Source of the DNA: Mycolicibacterium sp. TY81
GTDB taxonomy: Bacteria; Actinomycetota; Actinomycetes; Mycobacteriales; Mycobacteriaceae
Direction of reading: 5' to 3'
Assembly: GCF_018326285.1 (NCBI RefSeq)
Contig: NZ_AP023362.1
Location: 3,534,001-3,598,000 of the forward strand
Length of the DNA stretch: 64,000 nucleotides
Under the pieces are notes generated by a model. It was not told where the DNA came from. It saw only the letters and a program-made list of their open reading frames with translations, and searched no databases. A program made the translations under genes and the position numbers. Shown one piece after another: positions 58,333-64,000 of this stretch; within the stretch, counting starts at the first letter, position 1, and each line of letters opens with the position of its first letter.

Positions 58333-60462
58333 TCAGTCGCGCAGCACGACGCGCTCGTCGCTGCGCCGGCTGGTCACCGCCGGCGGCGCCGCGACGGTGA
58401 GTCGCAGGATCAGCGCGATCCTCTCGTCCGCGTCGATGCCGGCGAGGTCGACGAATTGGCGTTGCAGAATCCCGAGTTCGCCGGCGAAGCGAGCGGAAAG
58501 CTTGGTGAGATCGGCCGTATCGTGGGCGAACAGCCAGACCGGCGAGATCGGCTGTACGGCCAGGCCGCGCTGCTGCGCATGCACCCACACCGCCTCCGCG
58601 GCCGAGCCGCCCGCGGCATAGTCGCGCAGTGCACCACCGGTGACGGTGACGATCGCCAGAGCCGAACTGGCGTGCACCCGGCCGCGCATGTCGTCACCCA
58701 GTGCTTCACCGGCGTTCCAGTCGGCCAGTTGAGCCATGACTTCCGGCCGGCGCAGCAGCTCGAGCATGACCAGCCCGCCATCGCCCAGTCCGAGGCTGTG
58801 CACGTCGATCCCGGCGTCCGGATCGGGATCGCCGGGCCAGCGCAGCTCGGCGATCATCTCCTGATGCAGGTGGGGGGTCAGGAACCTGATCCGGTCGGAA
58901 GCGCCCAAAATCTCTGCCGCTGCGGCGATCTCGCCTGGCGCGGTGATGAGTCGCAGCCGCCCGCCTTCGCATTCGGCAGCAGCCGACAATGCCCCGGCAA
59001 CCTCGTCGGCCAGGGGCGTGGGAGTGCCTTTGTCGCGGTTGGTTTCGCGCGCGAGCACCGCGCCGTACAGGTCGGCGAGGTCCGGGTTGCCGCCCTTGCC
59101 GTACCAGAGTGTCGCGTGCAGCGGTGACCACGACCCGTGGGCCGGCTCGTCGACGGTTACCGGGCCGAGGATGCCGTGGTGGGCGGCGGCAACCCGAGCA
59201 TTGAACACCGCGGCGCCGACGGCGACGGCGCTCCCCCGGAATCCGACATCGATGGTCGGGCTGTATTGCGGGGCAAGGCAGATCGCGATCTCATCTTCGC
59301 CGGCCTCGATCAACCAGGGCTGAACATTGCCGCCCGACGGCGCGCGCATCGCGGCGATCGCAACCTGGCCGGTGAGGCTGGTGGCGGAGAGCGGCTCGTG
59401 CGCGGGCGTGGTGGGCCGCGGCGCGCCCATCGACGGCTCGGCGAGTTGGTCCAGCGATGACCCGATGTCGATGCGGCCGCGCCCCGAGCGCAGTTCCTCG
59501 CCAAGTCCGATACGCCGCACCGCCTCGGCTATCGCAGACGCCCCGATGATGACCTCCGAGGCCACCTGCGGCCAGGTGGCCAAGGTCCGGTCGAGTTCGA
59601 TGAGCGACGCCGCGGTGCGCGGTGAGAGCTTTTCGGCTTCGAGGTGGCGCAGGATGTGTGCCACCTTCTCCTTGCTGCTCATGCCGGGCAGCAGGCCGAT
59701 GTCGAGCGGGCCGAGCAGGCCATGGAGGATCGGGCGGTCAGGTTCGTCGTCGAAACGTTCGACGTCGATGATGCCGCGGTCGCTGGTGGCCATCAGCACC
59801 GGGATGCGTCGATGCCGGGCGGCCACCCGCGCGACGGCCTTGATGTCGAGCGAATCGCATTCTTCGACAAAGACATTGAGCCCGTCGACGAAGTCATCGA
59901 CGGTCTCGGTGGTCAGGCCCTGATGGAATACCTCGACCGGTAGGTACGGGTCGAGTTCGGCGATGCGGCGCGCCGTGGCGACAGCCTTGTTGAGTCCGAG
60001 GTCGAACACGGTGGCCGGTATCCGATTCAGGTTCGAGAGCTCGACGCGGTCGAAGTCGGCCAGACGCAGTCGCCCGCACAAGCCTTGGGTGGCCAGGGTG
60101 TGGGCGATGACATGCCCGACGCTCAGGCCCGCCACACCGACAGTGAGTTCGGCCAGTCGGGTCTGCTCCCCCGTGGTGATGCTGTTGCGATTGCGGTCGA
60201 GGCGCAGTGCCTTGAAGCCGGCCGGACCCAGGATCGAGACGAGGGTCCGTCGCCACGGGTACCAGACCCAACGGGCCGGTTCGTCCAGGAGTGCGGCAGC
60301 GGGTTGGGGGCGCAATCGGCGTAGGTTGTCCAACTCGGGCCCGTAGTGGTCGAGGACCTGGACGTGCGGGTCCGACCGGAGAAGATCGAGTGTGGTCGCG
60401 GCTGCCGGATTGGCCGGGTCCAGAATTTGTGGGCGATATTCGTTCGGATCAGTTGGTTGCAC
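58333..60462 (-). CDS. moeY: ThiF/E1-like adenylyltransferase fused to nitroreductase (MoeY type)
   Basis: A 709-residue two-domain protein. The N-terminal ThiF/MoeB fold (residues about 85-330) has a nucleotide loop VAGLSVGH and the canonical ADFDRVELSNLNR; the C-terminal FMN nitroreductase domain (about 365-690) has AMRAPSGGNVQPW. M. tuberculosis Rv1355c (MoeY) has this layout and also lies beside a GAF-GGDEF-EAL gene. GTG 60462 is chosen because GGAG is 7 bases upstream, and it overlaps the stop of the small ORF before it. Such fusions resemble enzymes that adenylate and then oxidise peptides or cofactors; the reaction is unknown. Confidence 0.85.
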   Translation of the reverse strand: MQPTDPNEYRPQILDPANPAAATTLDLLRSDPHVQVLDHYGPELDNLRRLRPQPAAALLDEPARWVWYPWRRTLVSILGPAGFKALRLDRNRNSITTGEQTRLAELTVGVAGLSVGHVIAHTLATQGLCGRLRLADFDRVELSNLNRIPATVFDLGLNKAVATARRIAELDPYLPVEVFHQGLTTETVDDFVDGLNVFVEECDSLDIKAVARVAARHRRIPVLMATSDRGIIDVERFDDEPDRPILHGLLGPLDIGLLPGMSSKEKVAHILRHLEAEKLSPRTAASLIELDRTLATWPQVASEVIIGASAIAEAVRRIGLGEELRSGRGRIDIGSSLDQLAEPSMGAPRPTTPAHEPLSATSLTGQVAIAAMRAPSGGNVQPWLIEAGEDEIAICLAPQYSPTIDVGFRGSAVAVGAAVFNARVAAAHHGILGPVTVDEPAHGSWSPLHATLWYGKGGNPDLADLYGAVLARETNRDKGTPTPLADEVAGALSAAAECEGGRLRLITAPGEIAAAAEILGASDRIRFLTPHLHQEMIAELRWPGDPDPDAGIDVHSLGLGDGGLVMLELLRRPEVMAQLADWNAGEALGDDMRGRVHASSALAIVTVTGGALRDYAAGGSAAEAVWVHAQQRGLAVQPISPVWLFAHDTADLTKLSARFAGELGILQRQFVDLAGIDADERIALILRLTVAAPPAVTSRRSDERVVLRD

Positions 60463-60692
60463 TATTCGGCTCCAAGTTCTGTGCATTGCCTGGCTGCGCC
60501 ATTCGGGCCGTCTGTACGCTGCGGAATGGGCCTGGGGGGCAGTTCGTCAGTGTCGCCGACCAGCCACAGGAGAAACCCGTTGATGTGGGCGCTCAGGCAC
60601 GAATCCACTTCTGCTGCAGCGGCTATCGCGCGTTTGCGCAGCGCCTCGTCGGCGCGGTAAATGCCGGCGGGCACTCGGTGCTGGCTCGGCAT
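60462..60692 (-). CDS. Small ORF translationally coupled to moeY
   Basis: A 76-residue ORF from ATG 60692 (or up to 120 residues from GTG 60824). Its stop codon overlaps the moeY start (TAGTG on the coding strand), which argues that it is translated. The sequence has a helical stretch rich in Ala (AIAAAAEVDSCLSAHINGFLLWLVGD) and a Pro/Arg-rich end. I do not recognise a family. As it precedes a ThiF-type enzyme, a small carrier or substrate peptide is one idea, but it lacks a C-terminal Gly-Gly. Confidence 0.45.
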   Translation of the reverse strand: MPSQHRVPAGIYRADEALRKRAIAAAAEVDSCLSAHINGFLLWLVGDTDELPPRPIPQRTDGPNGAARQCTELGAE

Positions 60693-60837
60693 TTCCTCAC
60701 TATCGCATAGGTGGATATCCACCGTCGAGACTGATAACGTCGGCCCGTAGAAATACGGGGCGTGGCCAGGGGGAATGAATATGCGCGCTGCGGCGGCGAC
60801 AATCTCGATTGACGACAGCGTCACGGATTAACGCAAC

Positions 60838-62202
60838 ATGGTCGACCAATCACGCCCGGACGTCGCGTCACTACCGCTACCACCGGTGAATCCGCTGCCT
60901 CGCAAACAACGTCTCGCCGCGTGCCGTTCCTTCCACACCGGCACCGATGTCCTGCGCGACGCCGGCGGCCCGGTCACCCGCTTCACCCTCGCGCCGAAGT
61001 GGCTGATGCCTCCCCTGGTCGTCGTCACCTCCCCGCAGGGCATCCGGGACACCGTCACCTGCCACGACGGCTCGATCGACAAGACCAGCGACGTCAGCCA
61101 GGAGCTCGAGCGCATCATCGGAGCCAACCTGTTCGTCGTCGACCATGAGCACTGGCTGCCGCGCCGACGCACGATCCAGCCCGTGTTCACCAAGCAATCG
61201 GTCGCCGAGTTCGGTGGCCACATGTCCGAGGCGGCCGAAAAGGTATGCGCCAGTTGGGACGACGGCGCCGAGATCGACTTGGACGCCGCGGCCCGACGGG
61301 TCACGATGCGCGCACTCGGCCAGAGCGTGTTCGGGGTCGACCTGAGCGATCATGCCGAGTCGATCGACGCACCGATGCGTGTGGCCGTCTCGTATGCGGT
61401 GTCTCGGGCGATCAACCCGGTGAGCTTGCCGCGCTGGGTTCCCACCCGGGCGCGCCGGCGTGCGTACGCGGCGGCAGCGACGATCCGCAAGCTCGCGCTG
61501 GATGTGGTGAAGGCATGCCGGGCCGATCCTGAGATGAACGCGCCTCTGGTGCAACAGTTGATCGCGGCGAAAGATCCCGACACGGGTAAGCCGTTGTCGG
61601 ACTTGGACATTGCCAACGAGCTGCTGATCTTCATGTTCGCCGGCCAGGACACGACCGCGACCACGATCGCGTACGCACTGTGGGCGCTGGGCCGTAACCC
61701 GGAGATGCAGGACCGTGTCCGTCAGGAGGCGTCCCGATTCGGCGACCGCGAACTGACTCCCGATGATGTTGCCGGCTTGGGATACACCATCCAGGTGCTC
61801 AAGGAGTCGATGCGGTTGTGTCCGCCCGGGGCAACAGGTTCACGGATGGCCACTCGCGATGTCGCCGTGGCTGGCTACCGGATTCCGGCCGGCACGATGA
61901 TCGTCATGGGTCGCATGTCTGTGCACCGTGACCCCAGCCTGTGGGACAGGCCGCTGGTGTTCGATCCGGAGCGATTCACCGAAGCGAACAGCCGCGGTCG
62001 TGACCGCTGGCAGTACATCCCGTTCGGCGGCGGTCCACGCGGCTGTATCGGCGACCATTTCGCGATGCTGGAAGCCACGTTGGCCCTGGCAACCATCGTG
62101 CGTTACGCCGAAATCGATTCTCTCGATGACGAATTCCCGATGGTGGCCCCCTTCACGCTCGTGGCCGGAGGACCCATCCGGGCCAGGATCAAGCTGCGCT
62201 GA
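60838..62202 (+). CDS. Cytochrome P450
   Basis: A 454-residue P450: I-helix oxygen motif FAGQDTTATT, K-helix KESMRL (ExxR), PERF loop (FDPERF) and heme loop FGGGPRGCIG with ligand Cys403. There is no membrane anchor; it should be a soluble bacterial enzyme served by separate ferredoxin partners not seen here. ATG 60838. The full CYP family cannot be assigned from reading; the sequence is of the fatty-acid/lipid-type P450 look (P450 BM3-like, with WLPRRRTIQPVF in the C helix). It is followed by a hairpin and a convergent TetR gene. Confidence 0.93.
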   Translation: MVDQSRPDVASLPLPPVNPLPRKQRLAACRSFHTGTDVLRDAGGPVTRFTLAPKWLMPPLVVVTSPQGIRDTVTCHDGSIDKTSDVSQELERIIGANLFVVDHEHWLPRRRTIQPVFTKQSVAEFGGHMSEAAEKVCASWDDGAEIDLDAAARRVTMRALGQSVFGVDLSDHAESIDAPMRVAVSYAVSRAINPVSLPRWVPTRARRRAYAAAATIRKLALDVVKACRADPEMNAPLVQQLIAAKDPDTGKPLSDLDIANELLIFMFAGQDTTATTIAYALWALGRNPEMQDRVRQEASRFGDRELTPDDVAGLGYTIQVLKESMRLCPPGATGSRMATRDVAVAGYRIPAGTMIVMGRMSVHRDPSLWDRPLVFDPERFTEANSRGRDRWQYIPFGGGPRGCIGDHFAMLEATLALATIVRYAEIDSLDDEFPMVAPFTLVAGGPIRARIKLR

Positions 62203-62251
62203 CCAACCGCCGCCCTTCGGTGAGCGGGCGGTCCTGCGAGCAGTCTGAGTC

Positions 62252-62287
62252 GAGCCGGCCGACAACCCCTCGTATGTCGGCCGGCTC
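62252..62287. terminator. Hairpin between P450 and convergent TetR
   Basis: Perfect 13-bp stem (62252-62264 with 62275-62287) and a 10-base loop, 49 bases past the P450 stop and 20 bases past the convergent TetR stop. It can serve both directions. Confidence 0.75.
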
Positions 62288-62306
62288 AACCCGTTGAATT
62301 CGTGGT

Positions 62307-62927
62307 CTACTCCACGGCGCGGAGTTGGCCGTGCCGGATAAGTGCGGTGACAGCTTCGTCCCAGCGGCGCAAGTTCTCAGGTTCGAGGAAAGCACCCGGG
62401 ATGTGTCGCTCGATGTGCTTTCGAAACAGGATGGTTCCCGCGCGCACAATCAGCGGAAGCAGCGCACCCCACTCAGGGTCAAGGTCTTCACGGGTCAGCC
62501 CCATCTTTTCGAAGTGGACCCGCTGCGCCTCACTGATGGCGAACATGCCGTCGAAGATGGTTTCGCCCACGCCTTCGGGTTCGAGCATCTGCATGCAGAT
62601 GTACTCGAGCACGTGTGGCTTCTCCGAGATGACCTCGGTAAAGCGATGCCCCATGGCGACCAGCGATTCCTCTGGTGGAGCGTCGGGGTTCTGAATTTTG
62701 GCGGCCAGCGCGTCGATCGCATGATCGTCGACTGCGGCGATCAGATCCTCTTTGGCCTTGAAATGGTGTTGAACACGCCCGACGCTGACGCCCGCCGCGT
62801 CGGCGACGTTTTTCAGCGTCGCCGCCTGTGTCCCGCGGTCCGCAAATACGGTCAGCGCAGCCTCGATGATCATCTCGCGGCTGGTGGGTTTGGCCGGTTC
62901 GCGTCGACGTGTGAACACGGTCTCCAT
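62307..62927 (-). CDS. TetR-family regulator
   Basis: A 206-residue regulator with helix-turn-helix at residues about 18-60 (MIIEAALTVFADRGTQAATLKNVADAAGVSVGRVQHHF). The C-terminal domain is of the TetR_C type. ATG 62927 is preferred over TTG 62939. It is divergent from the dienelactone hydrolase across about 250 bases containing a CGATAT-AGAC-ATATCG repeat, and convergent with the P450 gene. Either could be its target. Confidence 0.88.
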   Translation of the reverse strand: METVFTRRREPAKPTSREMIIEAALTVFADRGTQAATLKNVADAAGVSVGRVQHHFKAKEDLIAAVDDHAIDALAAKIQNPDAPPEESLVAMGHRFTEVISEKPHVLEYICMQMLEPEGVGETIFDGMFAISEAQRVHFEKMGLTREDLDPEWGALLPLIVRAGTILFRKHIERHIPGAFLEPENLRRWDEAVTALIRHGQLRAVE

Positions 62928-62999
62928 GCGAGTAGACAATACATGGAACTCGTGTCACGATTCGACTGTATCGGCGGTCAATATTGAAAACTTGGTTAA

Positions 63000-63015
63000 C
63001 GATATAGACATATCG
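63000..63015. promoter_or_regulatory. Inverted repeat CGATAT-AGAC-ATATCG
   Basis: Perfect 6-bp arms around 4 bp in the AT-rich divergent promoter between TetR and the dienelactone hydrolase transcript. Probable TetR operator. Confidence 0.55.
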
Positions 63016-63104
63016 GTACGCCCGGTTGCGTATCGCCACACACTGGAGGGCCAGCGGCCCGCACCGCGACGGCAAACGCCGCAGTCAGGAAGAGATCAGG
63101 AAAC

Positions 63105-63179
63105 ATGACCGATTCGGCATTGCGCACGCCAGGCGGCCAGCCGAACGCAGGTGCCACGACACAGCGAACGGGTACCTGA
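63105..63179 (+). CDS. 24-residue leader ORF coupled to the dienelactone hydrolase
   Basis: ATG 63105 follows AGGAAAC, a good ribosome site, and its TGA overlaps the ATG of the hydrolase (TGATG). The hydrolase itself has no evident ribosome site, so it is probably translated by reinitiation. The peptide is polar (Thr, Gly, Gln, Ala) with no known motif. It could be a real short protein or a regulatory leader. Confidence 0.5.
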   Translation: MTDSALRTPGGQPNAGATTQRTGT

Positions 63180-63886
63180 TGCCGGCGATCACCTACCCGG
63201 CCCCAGCGGGGCCCGTTCCCGGATATCTCGCGGCTCCCGACGGCGCCGGGCCTTGGCCCGCGGTGGTCGTCATCCAGGACGTCCGCGGACTCACCGCCGA
63301 CATCCGCCGCAGCGCTGACAAATTCGCCGAAGCCGGTTATCTGGCGTTGGCTCCCGACCTCTACGGCGGCCACAAGCCCAAGATCCGATGCGTCGCCAAG
63401 ACCATCCGCTCACACTTCACCGGCGAAGGCCCGGCTTACGACGACATCGAGGCTGCCCGTTCCCACCTACTGGCCGACCCACGCTGCAACGGCAAGGTCG
63501 GGATCGCCGGCTTCTGCATGGGCGGGGGCTTCGCCCTCGTCGTCGCCGCGCGCGGCACATACTCAGCGGCCGCATCCATGTACGGGCTGGCCCCCAAGGA
63601 CATCGACAGCCTGGAGCGATCCTGCCCGGTCGTCGCGAGCTACGGAGCCAAAGACCGCATCGTGAAAAAGGGTGCGGCCCAACAACTTCAAACCGTCCTG
63701 GCGCGCGCGGGCATCGCCCATGACGTCAAGGAGTATCCCCTTGTCGGCCACGCCTTCATGAACGACTTCGGCCTACCCCGCGTTCTCAAACCCGTGGAAA
63801 CCCTTGCCCGAATGGAGTTCTCGGAGTTGGAGGCCGAAGACTCCTGGCAGCGGGTCTTCGCGTTCTTCGAAGAGCATCTCACCTGA
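63179..63886 (+). CDS. Dienelactone hydrolase family protein
   Basis: A 235-residue alpha/beta hydrolase. The triad is the nucleophile Cys113 in GFCMGGGFAL, Asp in GAKDRIV and His in LVGHAFMNDFG. Family members hydrolyse dienelactone in chlorocatechol breakdown, but most actinobacterial members have unknown substrates. ATG 63179 overlaps the stop of a 24-codon leader ORF. Confidence 0.9.
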   Translation: MPAITYPAPAGPVPGYLAAPDGAGPWPAVVVIQDVRGLTADIRRSADKFAEAGYLALAPDLYGGHKPKIRCVAKTIRSHFTGEGPAYDDIEAARSHLLADPRCNGKVGIAGFCMGGGFALVVAARGTYSAAASMYGLAPKDIDSLERSCPVVASYGAKDRIVKKGAAQQLQTVLARAGIAHDVKEYPLVGHAFMNDFGLPRVLKPVETLARMEFSELEAEDSWQRVFAFFEEHLT

Positions 63887-63899
63887 CGGGTCACCAAAC

Positions 63900-64000
63900 A
63901 TGACCGCAATACTGCAGAAGTCAGCTATTCCGTCACCGATGCCGCCGTGCACGTTTGATCCGGACCGGTGGGTCAATGCCGGGAACGACGCCGAGGTCAA
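63900..64000 (+). CDS. whiB6: WhiB6-like Fe-S transcription factor (5' part only)
   Basis: The first 33 codons of a gene cut by the window end. After a short leader, PPCTFDPDRWVNAGNDAEV matches the start of mycobacterial WhiB6, where the first cluster cysteine is followed by DPDRW. The remaining three cysteines and the DNA-binding tail would be beyond the end. WhiB6 regulates ESX-1 and redox-responsive genes in M. tuberculosis; here only the family assignment is supported. Confidence 0.65.
   Translation, partial: MTAILQKSAIPSPMPPCTFDPDRWVNAGNDAEV

Noticed and set aside
1..64000. tRNA, rRNA, CRISPR arrays, insertion sequences, prophage genes
   Set aside because: None could be seen on either strand: no repeat-spacer array, no transposase or integrase motif, no tRNA-like cloverleaf noticed.

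Overview
The window is high-GC actinobacterial DNA, and the gene content points to a mycobacterium, most likely a fast-growing environmental one (Mycolicibacterium type). The evidence is an MmpS/MmpL pair, DUF732 and DUF5078 secreted proteins, a cutinase-like esterase, DUF5313, a SigF/RsbW(UsfX) pair, a MoeY-type ThiF-nitroreductase fusion, and the start of a WhiB6-like gene. No rRNA, tRNA, CRISPR array, insertion sequence or phage gene was seen. Genes are densely packed and often overlap by ATGA or GTGA.

Layout. (1) 1-3.9 kb: the end of an ECF transporter EcfT gene, a P-loop kinase, a cytosolic NMT1/THI5-like protein and a rhodanese (perhaps thiamine-precursor or sulfur related), then two small membrane proteins. 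(2) 3.9-13.3 kb: an alcohol/short-chain acid block. It has an iron-type alcohol dehydrogenase co-transcribed with a sensor kinase and LuxR-type response regulator, then a zinc alcohol dehydrogenase divergent from an AtoE-type transporter, then a PucR-type regulator, a headless TetR protein and an esterase. Palindromes with the core CCCGATCGGG sit in both dehydrogenase promoters, and another motif (TTGTGAY-NN-RTCACAA) links the PucR gene to the esterase. (3) 13.2-28.7 kb: a SigF general-stress block. It holds DUF1707/DUF2252, a STAS antagonist, a HATPase anti-sigma protein, a response regulator, a CHASE3 kinase, a receiver-SpoIIE phosphatase, sigF, rsbW, two CsbD proteins, two 51-residue membrane proteins, a second near-identical response regulator, a TetR, GlgX and an AI-2E family permease. 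I read five good SigF-type promoters (GTTT, 16-17 bp, GGGTA) and two weaker ones here.

(4) 28.7-33.9 kb: a three-subunit molybdenum hydroxylase resembling E. coli PaoABC with its XdhC/PaoD chaperone, plus a MocA-type cytidylyltransferase gene that looks internally deleted in frame. (5) 33.9-43.7 kb: two small secreted or membrane proteins, then a GAF-PucR regulator divergent from a six-gene catabolic operon: aldehyde dehydrogenase, MFS transporter, dihydroxypyridine-hydroxylase-like FAD monooxygenase, cupin, ACMSD-type amidohydrolase and Old Yellow Enzyme. It ends at a strong hairpin and is the best candidate here for an undescribed pathway.

(6) 43.8-49.4 kb: NTF2/TetR and DUF5313/MarR divergent pairs with clear operators, a DUF2235 hydrolase, a HAD hydrolase and a cutinase. 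(7) 49.5-54.8 kb: MmpS-MmpL and two secreted proteins next to a TetR gene. The same 25-bp operator (9-bp arms, 7-bp spacer) lies upstream of mmpS and between the TetR gene and the secreted-protein operon. (8) 54.8-64 kb: a FetB-like permease, a GAF-GGDEF-EAL protein with a degraded EAL domain, a methyltransferase, MoeY with a coupled small ORF, a cytochrome P450, a TetR, a dienelactone hydrolase preceded by a coupled 24-codon ORF, and the start of a whiB6-like gene cut by the window end.
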